Assembly: GCF_000378765.1 (NCBI RefSeq)
Contig: NZ_KB905342.1
Span: forward strand, 806,001 to 870,000
Reading direction: 5' to 3'
DNA from: Psychroflexus tropicus DSM 15496
GTDB lineage: Bacteria > Bacteroidota > Bacteroidia > Flavobacteriales > Flavobacteriaceae
Length of the DNA stretch: 64,000 nucleotides
Both the position numbers and the translations under genes were made by a program. The notes below the pieces were generated by a model that was not told the origin of the DNA, did not search any database, and worked only from the letters and a program-made list of their open reading frames with translations. This document shows, in pieces, positions 1 to 8,438 of the stretch (position 1 is its first letter; the number at the start of each line of letters is the position of its first letter).

Positions 1-219
1 AATGTTCCTGATGCTTTCACTCAACCCTTTCACAATCTAAATTTTAGAATCTCTAAAGCTTTTGGAGAAGATAAGCAGTCCTCTATCAATTTTGGATTCA
101 GTAACTTATTAAACGATGTTATTGAAACTAATTATAACTCTTTTCAGGCAGATTCCAGAATTTATTCCCGAAGAGATCCTGGTCAGCAGATTTCTTTAGG
201 CTACTCCTATAGTTTTTAA
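1..219 (+). CDS. C-terminal end of an outer-membrane beta-barrel (TonB-dependent receptor-like), partial
   Basis: Only the last 72 codons are in the window; the gene enters from the left edge. The peptide ends in alternating polar and hydrophobic strands and the terminal residues SLGYSYSF. A terminal Phe after an aromatic-rich strand is the usual end of an outer-membrane barrel recognised by BamA. The stretch INFGFSNLLNDVIETNY is typical of the last strands of Bacteroidota TonB-dependent receptors, where a NxxN/D-rich turn follows GxxNLxN-like text. The substrate cannot be judged from this fragment. A hairpin terminator follows 17 bases after the stop. Confidence 0.7.
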   Translation, partial: NVPDAFTQPFHNLNFRISKAFGEDKQSSINFGFSNLLNDVIETNYNSFQADSRIYSRRDPGQQISLGYSYSF

Positions 220-237
220 ATAGTTTTGATATTAGCC

Positions 238-269
238 AAAAAGCTGTTCTGACTAGAGCAGCTTTTTTT
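238..269 (+). terminator. Rho-independent terminator
   Basis: AAAAAGCTG and CAGCTTTTTTT can pair around a 12-base loop and are followed by a T run. It closes the receptor gene ending at 219 and separates it from the two-component operon. Confidence 0.75.
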
Positions 270-306
270 GTATCTATTCTTAACTTTTAGCTAATATTCA
301 ATTCCC

Positions 307-314
307 TAAATTTG
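307..314 (+). promoter_or_regulatory. Promoter -7 box of the two-component operon
   Basis: TAAATTTG is a perfect match to the Bacteroidota -7 consensus TAnnTTTG and lies 22 bases before the ATG at 337. No convincing -33 TTTG was seen. Transcription would start near 321. Confidence 0.6.
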
Positions 315-336
315 TCATTATCAAAACTAAAACTTC

Positions 337-1023
337 ATGAAAAAATCAGACATCACTATTCTCGTTGTGGATGATGATCCAGATATCTTAGAGATTTTAA
401 ATTATAATTTGAGCGCCGAAGGTTATAAAGTGATCACTGCAGAGAATGGAGCTGAGGGGGTAAAAAAAGCCAAGAAGAAAAACCCTCATCTCGTAATTTT
501 GGATGTGATGATGCCCGAGATGGACGGTATTGAAGCCTGTGAAAAAATCAGAGAAACCAAAGGCCTGGAAAATACGATCATTACATTTTTAACCGCTAGA
601 GGTGAAGATTATTCTCAGGTAGCTGGATTTGATGCTGGAGCAGATGATTATATTACAAAGCCAGTTAAGCCTAAAGTCTTAATGAGTAAAGTAAAAGCTT
701 TATTAAGACGGTTTAAGGCGAACTCACCAGAAAAAAATATTGTAGAGATTGGTGACATCATCATCAATCGTGATGAGTATAAAATTTACAATCACGGGAC
801 AGAAATGAACTTGCCTCGAAAAGAATTTGAATTATTATCTTTACTTACTTCTGAGCCCAATAAAGTCTTTAAAAGAGATGATATCCTCAATACGGTTTGG
901 GGGAATGAAGTAGTTGTAGGAGGGAGGACTATTGATGTCCACATTCGAAAATTAAGAGAAAAATTAGGCGACGCTAAGTTTAAGACCGTTAAAGGTGTCG
1001 GTTATAAGTTTGTACATGAATGA
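337..1023 (+). CDS. OmpR/PhoB-family response regulator
   Basis: A 228-aa cytoplasmic DNA-binding regulator. Residues 7-118 form a receiver domain with the acidic pocket DDD at 12-14, the phosphoacceptor D56 in LVILDVMMPEMDG, and the conserved K in ITKPVKP. Residues about 130-226 form a winged-helix trans_reg_C domain ending in VKGVGYKF, the usual OmpR/PhoB recognition wing. It overlaps the downstream histidine kinase by ATGA, so the two are translationally coupled and presumably form a cognate pair. The size is normal for the family. Order and sequence resemble PhoB-PhoR, but target genes cannot be read from the window. Confidence 0.95.
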   Translation: MKKSDITILVVDDDPDILEILNYNLSAEGYKVITAENGAEGVKKAKKKNPHLVILDVMMPEMDGIEACEKIRETKGLENTIITFLTARGEDYSQVAGFDAGADDYITKPVKPKVLMSKVKALLRRFKANSPEKNIVEIGDIIINRDEYKIYNHGTEMNLPRKEFELLSLLTSEPNKVFKRDDILNTVWGNEVVVGGRTIDVHIRKLREKLGDAKFKTVKGVGYKFVHE

Positions 1024-2081
1024 GTACTAAGTTTAAAAGATCCTATAAGTTTGCCCTCAAGACGTCTACTTATATCACAATTTTACTAACGGGTCTTATT
1101 GCCCTTTATGAATACATACAACTCGAAGTCAATTTGCCTTCCATTTTGGTTTTTGCGCTGATCTGTTTTGTGTTTTCTTTTTTCATCATTCAACTGAGAA
1201 TAGAATTTTTTATTTACAAAAGGGTGAAGTCCATCTACGATAGTGTTTCTATTTTAGACCAATCCAGCTTAACAGGTCAAAGAACAACCTCCGATATGAA
1301 GACCTTAACCGAGGAAGTCGAGCGTTTTGCAAAAGGTAAAAAACTGGAAATTGAATCCTTAAAAGTAAGAGAGAATTACAGAAAAGAATTTATCGGTAAT
1401 GTTTCTCATGAATTGAAAACCCCTTTATTTACTGTGCAAGGTTATATTCTCACCCTTTTAGATGGTGCTATTAAAGATAAAAAAGTAAGAAAAAAATACC
1501 TTAATAGAGCCAGCAAGGGTGTGGATAGATTGATTTACATTGTTAAAGATCTGGATATGATCACCAAGTTGGAAACTGGTGATCTCAACTTGTATATTGA
1601 AAGTTTTGACTTGGTGGAGCTGGTAGAAAGTGTTTTTGATCTTCTGGAGATGAAATCTGCTAAAAAAGAAATCAGCCTGAGTTTTGATAAGGACTATCCG
1701 CCGATTTACGTCGATGGCGATAAGGAAAGAATACAGCAAGTAGTTACCAACTTGATTGTAAACTCCATTAAATACGGCAAAAAAGGCGGAACCTCTGAAA
1801 TAAGCTTCGAAGAGTTGAAGGATTCTAAAATCATGCTTCGAGTCACCGATAATGGTGAAGGCATTGAGAAGGAGCATATCCCAAGATTATTTGAGCGTTT
1901 CTTTAGAGTAGATAAAACAGGCTCCAGGAGAGAAGGGGGCTCTGGATTAGGTCTTTCTATTGTAAAACACATCATAGAGGCCCATAATGAACAAATTTCG
2001 GTAGATAGTGTATTTGGAATTGGAAGTGAATTTGCTTTTACACTTCCAAAAGCTCAGGATATTGAGGTGGAGGAAACCTAG
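1020..2081 (+). CDS. Membrane sensor histidine kinase (PhoR-like)
   Basis: A 353-aa inner-membrane kinase, partner of the preceding regulator. Two hydrophobic segments (about 16-33 and 39-58) anchor it with almost no extracytoplasmic loop, so it has no obvious periplasmic sensor domain. HisKA surrounds H130 in NVSHELKTPL. The ATPase domain shows the N box (NLIVNSIKYG), G1 (DNGEGI), F box (LFERFFRVD) and G2 (GSGLGLSIV). The start ATG overlaps the stop of the regulator. The last 44 bases overlap the end of a convergent gene on the minus strand, and both frames look real. Confidence 0.95.
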   Translation: MSTKFKRSYKFALKTSTYITILLTGLIALYEYIQLEVNLPSILVFALICFVFSFFIIQLRIEFFIYKRVKSIYDSVSILDQSSLTGQRTTSDMKTLTEEVERFAKGKKLEIESLKVRENYRKEFIGNVSHELKTPLFTVQGYILTLLDGAIKDKKVRKKYLNRASKGVDRLIYIVKDLDMITKLETGDLNLYIESFDLVELVESVFDLLEMKSAKKEISLSFDKDYPPIYVDGDKERIQQVVTNLIVNSIKYGKKGGTSEISFEELKDSKIMLRVTDNGEGIEKEHIPRLFERFFRVDKTGSRREGGSGLGLSIVKHIIEAHNEQISVDSVFGIGSEFAFTLPKAQDIEVEET

Positions 2082-3099
2082 TGAACTTACTAGATTTAAA
2101 ACCTGAATATAATTCACTTTTTCTAAGGTCCTTATTTGTAAAATCTTTCTGAGGACAGAAAGGGGCAATCTTCATCTGCTCCAGGCGCTTTGCTAGATAA
2201 ATCTGTTCTCCCTGATGAGGAGTAGGGATAAAAAAGGCTTTTTTACCCAGGCAAGCTAAATCCATCACTGAGGAATAACCAGACCTGCAGATCACTAGTC
2301 GAGATTGATTGATCAGAGAATTAAGCTCTTCTGATTTTAAATGATTGTATATCTTAAGGTTTGGTGTGCTTTCAAGGCTGTCTTTTTCGTAAACACCTCT
2401 TATCAATACGCAGGACTTAGAACCGAGTGTTTTGAAAAGGCGAATCAATTGGTTTTCCAATTGAGTTCTTAAAGGCTCAGGGCCTGAGATGATCGCCAGA
2501 TAGTCTATAGTTTTGTCTTTTTCCTCCTTTTTAAATCGACTTAAAATACCAACCTTGATCACAGGAACTTTAACCTGACTAGACTTGCTTAATACTCCGC
2601 TGAGATTTTGTTCATTGAGTGTATCAGGTACCCAAACTTCTGCAAATCGATTGAGTTGCTTGGCATTAAAATAAGAAGAAGTGAATGAAAACAATCCAGC
2701 CTTGAACTGAAGTTGATGACAGATGATAACCGACTTTACTGAAGGTGAAAAGGCTCCAAATCTATGGTCAGAAATGATGAGGTCTACTCCATGTTTTTGG
2801 ACGTAATCCTCTACAAGTTGTTCATCTTTAAGTGCCCGCTTTTGTAATCCGAAACCTTGAAGCACCAATTTTAAATAAAAAAACAAGCCAGATTTTGAAT
2901 AACTTACCGTGCTGGAGTTTAATTCCAGTGTACTCAGCGTTGGGAACTCATCTTTCAAAAGACTTAATGCATTGCCATCCGAAGCTATACTGACTTTACA
3001 TCCAAGTTTTAAACAATGGGCTATAACAGGCACACACCTGCTAGCATGGCCTAAACCCCAGTTGAGTGGTGAGACGAGAACGTGAGTTGGTAATGCCAA
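2038..3099 (-). CDS. Glycosyltransferase-like protein (GT-B fold, MurG/GT28-like)
   Basis: A 353-aa protein. The N-terminal SPLNWGLGHASR motif is the Gly-rich acceptor loop of GT-B glycosyltransferases of the MurG/UGT kind, and the C-terminal half carries a donor-site-like segment (VICRSGYSSVMDLACLGKKAFFIPTPHQGEQ) typical of GT28-like enzymes. The start is TTG: a stop codon lies directly upstream in frame and the conserved motif is only ten residues from the start, so no other start fits. It is convergent with and overlaps the histidine kinase, and divergent from trmB. Donor and acceptor are unknown. Confidence 0.75.
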   Translation of the reverse strand: MALPTHVLVSPLNWGLGHASRCVPVIAHCLKLGCKVSIASDGNALSLLKDEFPTLSTLELNSSTVSYSKSGLFFYLKLVLQGFGLQKRALKDEQLVEDYVQKHGVDLIISDHRFGAFSPSVKSVIICHQLQFKAGLFSFTSSYFNAKQLNRFAEVWVPDTLNEQNLSGVLSKSSQVKVPVIKVGILSRFKKEEKDKTIDYLAIISGPEPLRTQLENQLIRLFKTLGSKSCVLIRGVYEKDSLESTPNLKIYNHLKSEELNSLINQSRLVICRSGYSSVMDLACLGKKAFFIPTPHQGEQIYLAKRLEQMKIAPFCPQKDFTNKDLRKSELYSGFKSSKFTRFPPPQYPELLEV

Positions 3100-3158
3100 T
3101 TAGGTAAGTTTTGCTTATCCGTAAATTTAGTTAATTTTACACGAAATTTTCAGTAAAA

Positions 3159-3836
3159 GTGGGGAGTAAAAACAAATTAAAGCGATTCAAAGACAACGAA
3201 ATTTTTGATAATGTAGTTCAGCCTACTCGATCTGAAATTGTTGATCAAACCTATCCGTATAAAGGCCGTTGGAAACAGGATTTTTTCAAAAATGATAATC
3301 CTCTAGTTTTAGAGCTTGGCTGTGGTAAGGGCGAATATACGGTTGGCCTCGCTAAACGAAATCCAGACTGTAATTATTTAGGAATAGACATTAAAGGAGC
3401 TCGGTTTTGGAGAGGAGCCAAAACGGCTCTGGAAGATGATATGCCCAATGCAGGTTTTCTGAGAACACAAATAGAGCTGGTAGATCAGATATTTGCCCCA
3501 GGAGAAGTCGATGAAATCTGGATCACATTTCCAGACCCTCAAATTAAATGGAAGCGAACAAAACATAGAATGACAAATCCTAAGTTTCTGGATAAGTACA
3601 AACGGATCTTAACTCCTGGAGGGCTTATTCATTTAAAAACGGATAGCGAATTTATGCATGGTTACACCTTAGGCATACTTGAAGGCTTAGGACATGATAT
3701 TATTTACGCCCATCATGATATTTATGTAAATCATGAGGCTCCAGAGGAGGTAGTTGGTATTCAGACCTTTTACGAACAGCAATATCTGGATCAAAAAAAA
3801 TCGATTACCTATTTGAAATTCAGACTTAAGGACTAA
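3159..3836 (+). CDS. trmB: tRNA (guanine-N7-)-methyltransferase TrmB
   Basis: A 225-aa SAM-dependent enzyme that makes m7G46 in the tRNA variable loop. LELGCGKGEYT is SAM motif I, YLGIDIKGARFWRGAK follows, and the diagnostic TrmB motif is present as WITFPDPQIKWKRTKHRMT. The C-terminal GIQTFYEQQYLDQ matches the usual TrmB ending. The start is GTG at 3159. Three bases separate its stop from the LysE-family gene downstream, and the alkyltransferase-like gene follows four bases later, so the three form one operon. Start region and length are normal for flavobacteria. Confidence 0.95.
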   Translation: MGSKNKLKRFKDNEIFDNVVQPTRSEIVDQTYPYKGRWKQDFFKNDNPLVLELGCGKGEYTVGLAKRNPDCNYLGIDIKGARFWRGAKTALEDDMPNAGFLRTQIELVDQIFAPGEVDEIWITFPDPQIKWKRTKHRMTNPKFLDKYKRILTPGGLIHLKTDSEFMHGYTLGILEGLGHDIIYAHHDIYVNHEAPEEVVGIQTFYEQQYLDQKKSITYLKFRLKD

Positions 3837-3839
3837 AAT

Positions 3840-4463
3840 TTGGAAGAGCTACAAGTTTATTTACTTACTTACTTTGCTGCTTTTGTTGGTGTGGTCCCTC
3901 CCGGACTTGTGAATATGAGTGTGGCTAAAGCCTGTTTAGAAAAAGGGAGGCGTAATGGCGTTTTAATGGCCTTTGGAGCTTCATTGGTCGTTCTTTTTCA
4001 AGCTCTGGTCGCCATCCTTATTTCAAAATATATTTTTTCAAATCCTTATGTTAAGGATATGTTCCTGCAAACTGGAATTGTTATCCTTATTTTGATGTTC
4101 ATTTACTTTCTCCTATCGGCCAACAAAAAGAAGACTCAGCAAAATCTTAAAAAGCGTGCAGGAACCAAGAGCTTTTTTACGGGTATTTTAGTTTCCGCCT
4201 TAAATATTTTTCCAATTCCTTACTTCGTGTTAATCGGTACATTGCTGAGTAACAATTTCGACGTAAAATTCACTTTGTATAATGATATCATCTTTGCCTT
4301 AAGTGCTGCGCTGGGAACCTTAACGACCTTGTATCTTTACATCGTATTCATTATGAAAATAGATGGAAAAACAGAAGTGTTTAAAAAATATTCCAACTAT
4401 TTCATGGCTGTTTTAATGCTCATACTCATTATTATCACCTGGGTGCGACTCTCCAAAACCTAA
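3840..4463 (+). CDS. LysE-family translocator
   Basis: A 207-aa polytopic inner-membrane protein with about six hydrophobic segments. The first helix and following loop (GVVPPGLVNMSVAKACLEKGRRNG) match the LysE/RhtB signature, where a Pro-Gly pair in helix 1 precedes a charged cytoplasmic loop. Family members export amino acids or related small molecules; the substrate is unknown. It starts at TTG three bases after the trmB stop, so it is probably co-translated with trmB. Confidence 0.85.
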   Translation: MEELQVYLLTYFAAFVGVVPPGLVNMSVAKACLEKGRRNGVLMAFGASLVVLFQALVAILISKYIFSNPYVKDMFLQTGIVILILMFIYFLLSANKKKTQQNLKKRAGTKSFFTGILVSALNIFPIPYFVLIGTLLSNNFDVKFTLYNDIIFALSAALGTLTTLYLYIVFIMKIDGKTEVFKKYSNYFMAVLMLILIIITWVRLSKT

Positions 4464-4466
4464 GTT

Positions 4467-4808
4467 ATGTCAAATTCAGATTTTTTTGATAGAGTTTATA
4501 AAGTGGTGGAACAAATTCCAGAGGGAAGAGTAACCAGTTATGGGGCTATTGCAAAAGCCATAGGTGCAGCAAAGAGTTCCAGAACCGTGGGCTATGCTAT
4601 GAATGCTTGCGTAAAATTAGACCGCGATTTACCCGCTCATCGGGTCGTGAATAGAAATGGTGTTCTAACCGGTAAACACCATTTCCCAGGTCAGGATACT
4701 ATGCAGCGGCTTTTGGAAGAAGAAGGCTTAGTGATTAAAAATGACCAAATTCAAAATTTTAAAACTATCTTTTGGGAGCCCCCTGTGAGTCAGGGTTTTA
4801 AACTTTAA
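4467..4808 (+). CDS. Alkyltransferase-like protein (ATL; MGMT family without the catalytic Cys)
   Basis: A 113-aa protein made only of the DNA-binding domain of O6-alkylguanine-DNA alkyltransferases. IPEGRVTSYGAIAKAIG is the helix-turn-helix start, and the active-site region reads LPAHRVVN. In true MGMT this is PCHRV; here A57 replaces the acceptor Cys, which defines ATL proteins. ATLs bind alkylated guanines, flip the base and hand the lesion to nucleotide excision repair. It is last in the trmB operon, four bases after the LysE-family gene. Confidence 0.9.
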   Translation: MSNSDFFDRVYKVVEQIPEGRVTSYGAIAKAIGAAKSSRTVGYAMNACVKLDRDLPAHRVVNRNGVLTGKHHFPGQDTMQRLLEEEGLVIKNDQIQNFKTIFWEPPVSQGFKL

Positions 4809-4875
4809 CACCAACTTTAATAAAACTTTAGCGTCTTTAGGCCCTTGAAATGATGTGAAATGTAAACAATTCTTC

Positions 4876-4883
4876 TATATTTG
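4876..4883 (+). promoter_or_regulatory. Promoter -7 box of a short transcript
   Basis: TATATTTG fits TAnnTTTG exactly. Transcription would begin near 4889-4891, at the ATG of a 16-codon frame, and a strong terminator lies about 60 bases further on. No annotated gene lies between box and terminator. Confidence 0.5.
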
Positions 4884-4890
4884 TCTCAGG

Positions 4891-4941
4891 ATGAAGTTTT
4901 TCATAATAGATTGGTTAATTAGCAAAGCCTCGGATTCATAA
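4891..4941 (+). ncRNA. Small transcript: candidate small RNA or nearly leaderless 16-codon ORF
   Basis: A perfect -7 box, a predicted start near 4890 and a terminator ending near 4957 outline a transcript of about 70 bases. It contains an open frame of 16 codons (MKFFIIDWLISKASDS) that begins at or next to the predicted transcript start and stops inside the terminator loop. It could be an sRNA with a chance ORF, a leader-peptide/attenuator for the gene at 5034, or a real micro-protein. The frame and stem overlap, so translation would affect hairpin folding. No known RNA family was recognised. Confidence 0.35.
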
Positions 4942-4957
4942 CCGAGGCTTTGTGTTT
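4923..4957 (+). terminator. Strong stem-loop terminator
   Basis: CAAAGCCTCGG and CCGAGGCTTTG pair perfectly over 11 bp around an 8-base loop, followed by TGTTTTTATA. It ends the short transcript at about 4890 and may also end the trmB operon. Confidence 0.8.
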
Positions 4958-5033
4958 TTATAAACTTTTATCTCTTCTAGGACTTTTTTCACTTTCCTTT
5001 AAAATATTTCTGTAAAGCTTTAGTTTTACACAC

Positions 5034-8000
5034 ATGAGGCCTTATCTCCTTCTTGTTATTTTATGCGTTGTCGCCCTTCAACTTAAGGCTCAATCTGGTA
5101 TAGTTAACAAAACAGTAGCAATTCAGGACACTATTCAACTCGAAAAGGTAAGCATCAGCCCATTTCAATTTAAATTACAAAGCACCGACAGTGTTGAAAT
5201 TACTTCTGATTCTTATCAGATAGATTATGCAACTTCACAGCTCATACCCTTCGCAGAATTGAAATCAGGGAGAGATAGCCTTATTGTGACCTATCAAAAA
5301 TACCCAGAGTTTCTTACTAAAACTTATCAGGCCCTCGATGATAAATTAATTATCGATACAGACAGTCAGGTGGAAAACTTATACGAGCTTCAGCAGAAGC
5401 GTCAGCCTAGTAATTTTGTGCCTTTTGCTGGTTTGAATACCAGTGGAAGTATCTCTAGAGCAATAAGTGTAGGAAATAATCAAAATGCGGTGGTAAGGTC
5501 TGAGCTTGACTTGCAGATTTCTGGTAAATTGTCTGATAAAGTGACTTTAAGAGCCTCTATACAAGATGATAATGCCCCAACACAATCTGGAGGTTACACT
5601 CAGCAATTAGATGAGTTCGATCAAATTTTTATTGAATTGGAGTCAGAGAAATGGAGAATTAGAGCAGGTGATATCGATCTTATAGAAAATGAATCTTTTT
5701 TTGCCTCTTACACCAAACGTGTACAGGGCTTACTTTTGTCTGCAGATGTTGGAAATGAAGAGCGACAGGCTGAGATCTATGCAGCCGGAGCTTTGGTGAG
5801 AGGTGTATTTACTAGGAGTGAGCTGACAGCTCAGGAAGGCAATCAAGGACCTTATAAACTCGTAGGGCAAAATGGCGAACTCTTTGTTTTAATTGTTTCT
5901 GGAAGTGAGGCTGTATTTGTAAACGGTAGACAACTAACTCGTGGTGAGAACGAAGATTACCTCATTGACTATAATGCTGGAGAACTAATTTTTAATTCTA
6001 CTTTCCCTATCACTTCAGAAATGAGAATTGTGGTAGAGTATCAAGTATCTGACAGAAACTACTCTAGAATTGTAGCGACCTCTGGTTCAAGATACCGATC
6101 GGAATCTCTTCAACTTAATGGGTTTCTTTATAATGAAAATGACCTGAAAAATCAACCACTTCAACAAAGTCTTACAGATGAACAAGTCGATGTCCTGGAA
6201 GAGGCAGGGGATAATCAAGAAAACATGTTTGCTCCAAGTGCTGTACCTGCAGAATTTTCTGAAAATAGAATTTTATATGAAAAGGAATTTATTGATGGCA
6301 GAGAAATCTTTGTATTTTCCAATGATCCTGAAGCAGAACTTTTTAACGTGAGATTTTCTAATTTAGGTCCTAATCAAGGGAATTATATTCTTTCTAGCCG
6401 AGACGCTATCGCTAATATTTATGAATACGTTTCACCCGTGGATGGCATTCCTCAAGGTAATTTTGAACCCGTTATAAGGTTATTTGCTCCAACCAAATTA
6501 CAAATTGCCATGTTGAACGGCGTTTACTCTCCTTCTGAAAAGACAACAGTCCAATTTGAAGTAGCCGCCAGTAATAATGATGATAATCTTTTTTCCTCTT
6601 TAGACCAGGGAGATAATAGAGGGCTGGCAACACAATTATCTGCGAACCAAACCCTTTATGCTTCAAAAGAAACACAGCAACTTGATGTTTACGCAAATTT
6701 CAATTTTATAGAAGATTCCTACACTAGTGTGGAAAGGTTGTACAATGTTGAGTTTACCAGAGATTGGAACTTATTTAATCCCTCAGGTGATCAGTTATTT
6801 CTAGACACGGGTTTAGATTTTAGGTCCAATCTTAAAAGCCTCGCTCAGTATCGATTTCAGCGCTTAGCCTACACCAATGATTTTGAAGGACAAAAACATG
6901 TGGTTAGTGTGAGGCAAGTTCAGGATAAGTTTAAAATTGACGCAAATGCAAGTTATCTTGACAGTGATTCTCCCTTACTGTCCTCAAAATTTGCAAGAGC
7001 CAATTTCTCTGGTATTTATGATTTTGACAAGCTCTGGTCTGGCTTGAGGTTCGATATGGAAGATAACCAGGAAAAATTGGTAGAGACCGATGAATTTACC
7101 CAAAATACTCAACGATTTTCGAGTTATGAAGTTTTCTCTGGAACTGGAGATTCTACCAATGTTTATGTTGAAATTGGATACCGATACCGACAAAACGATA
7201 GTTTAAGAGACAACAGGCTTCAACGTGTTAATAGGTCTAATAATTATTTTGTTCGATCACAGCTTATCAATACAAAAGATTCCAAGTTACGATTATTTGC
7301 TAACCTTAGGAATTTAGAATTTGAAGAAAATGAAAGAAATAACGAACAAAATTTAAACTCCAGAGTCACCTATTCTCAAAATCTGTTTGACCGCTTAATT
7401 AATTCTACAACGACTTATGAAACCAATAGTGGGAGTATAGCCCAGCAAGAATTTACTTATGTGGAGGTTGAGCCAGGACAAGGTCAATTTACCTGGATAG
7501 ATTACAACCAAAATGGAGTTCAGGAATTAAATGAATTCGAAATTGCTCAATTTCAGGATGAAGGTCAGTTTGTAAGAATCTTGCTTCCTAATCAAACTTT
7601 TGTGAGGACCAATCAAACTCGATTCAGCCAGCAAATGACACTCAACTTTAATAGATGGCAAAATGAATCTGGAATTAAAAAAATAGCTTCTAAGTTTTAT
7701 AATCAAACCTCACTGGTATTAGATCGGCAATTGGCTAAAGATGGAAATCGACTAAATCTGAATCCTTTTGGGGGAAATGATGATGATGTACTTGGAGAGA
7801 ATACAAGTTTTAGAAATATCTTATTTTTTAATCGGGGTAAGCAGCGCTGGACGACATCCTATAATTTCACAAATAATACCACTAGAAACTTAAGCTTACT
7901 GGGGCTACAGGAAAACTCGAGCTTGTTACACGAACTGAAGTTACTTCATAAATTTCAGGAAAGCTGGCTGGCTACGATCACTCAAAATTTGAATACTGCC

Positions 8001-8438
8001 GAAAGCTTTTCAGATCGATTTGAAAATAGAAATTTTAATATTGAGGGTTTTTTATTTAACCCTAAACTTTCTTATCTGCTGGGTGATAAACGCTTTGACG
8101 TATTTTATGAACTAGCTGAAAAAGAAAACCAGATAGGAGAGCAGGAAGCTTTAAACCAACAGACGTTTGGGCTTTCTTTCACCCTTAATAATGCTCAAAA
8201 GTACAGCATCAATGGTGAAGTCAATTTCATTCAAAATGAGTTTGAAGGCAGCACTTTTTCCCCTGTAGCCTATCAAATGCTGGAAGGTTTACTTCCCAAT
8301 GAAAATTTTACCTGGTCCCTTTTTTTACAAAAGAAGATCACAGACTTTTTGGATTTAAATTTGACCTATTTCGGACGAAAAAGCGAAAACTTAAATGCCG
8401 TACATACAGGAAGTGTTCAGCTAAGAGCTTTTTTCTAA
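5034..8438 (+). CDS. Large predicted outer-membrane beta-barrel protein, function unknown
   Basis: An 1134-aa exported protein. Residues 1-20 form a signal peptide (LLLVILCVVALQLKAQ). The body is rich in alternating strands with aromatic/Asn turns and ends in SVQLRAFF, with the terminal Phe of a barrel. The segment from about residue 138 on (GSISRAISVGNNQNAVV, then a DKVTLRASIQDDN-like strand and EFDQIFIEL) recalls repeats of the very large flavobacterial surface protein SprA; I infer a shared fold only and not the same role. The final codons overlap the convergent transglycosylase gene by 4 bases. A distant TAGTTTTA before the start could serve as a weak -7 box. Confidence 0.7.
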   Translation: MRPYLLLVILCVVALQLKAQSGIVNKTVAIQDTIQLEKVSISPFQFKLQSTDSVEITSDSYQIDYATSQLIPFAELKSGRDSLIVTYQKYPEFLTKTYQALDDKLIIDTDSQVENLYELQQKRQPSNFVPFAGLNTSGSISRAISVGNNQNAVVRSELDLQISGKLSDKVTLRASIQDDNAPTQSGGYTQQLDEFDQIFIELESEKWRIRAGDIDLIENESFFASYTKRVQGLLLSADVGNEERQAEIYAAGALVRGVFTRSELTAQEGNQGPYKLVGQNGELFVLIVSGSEAVFVNGRQLTRGENEDYLIDYNAGELIFNSTFPITSEMRIVVEYQVSDRNYSRIVATSGSRYRSESLQLNGFLYNENDLKNQPLQQSLTDEQVDVLEEAGDNQENMFAPSAVPAEFSENRILYEKEFIDGREIFVFSNDPEAELFNVRFSNLGPNQGNYILSSRDAIANIYEYVSPVDGIPQGNFEPVIRLFAPTKLQIAMLNGVYSPSEKTTVQFEVAASNNDDNLFSSLDQGDNRGLATQLSANQTLYASKETQQLDVYANFNFIEDSYTSVERLYNVEFTRDWNLFNPSGDQLFLDTGLDFRSNLKSLAQYRFQRLAYTNDFEGQKHVVSVRQVQDKFKIDANASYLDSDSPLLSSKFARANFSGIYDFDKLWSGLRFDMEDNQEKLVETDEFTQNTQRFSSYEVFSGTGDSTNVYVEIGYRYRQNDSLRDNRLQRVNRSNNYFVRSQLINTKDSKLRLFANLRNLEFEENERNNEQNLNSRVTYSQNLFDRLINSTTTYETNSGSIAQQEFTYVEVEPGQGQFTWIDYNQNGVQELNEFEIAQFQDEGQFVRILLPNQTFVRTNQTRFSQQMTLNFNRWQNESGIKKIASKFYNQTSLVLDRQLAKDGNRLNLNPFGGNDDDVLGENTSFRNILFFNRGKQRWTTSYNFTNNTTRNLSLLGLQENSSLLHELKLLHKFQESWLATITQNLNTAESFSDRFENRNFNIEGFLFNPKLSYLLGDKRFDVFYELAEKENQIGEQEALNQQTFGLSFTLNNAQKYSINGEVNFIQNEFEGSTFSPVAYQMLEGLLPNENFTWSLFLQKKITDFLDLNLTYFGRKSENLNAVHTGSVQLRAFF

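Noticed and set aside
1458-1877. Minus-strand open frame of 139 codons inside the histidine kinase gene
   Set aside because: Shadow of the kinase; the plus strand carries complete HisKA and HATPase motifs.
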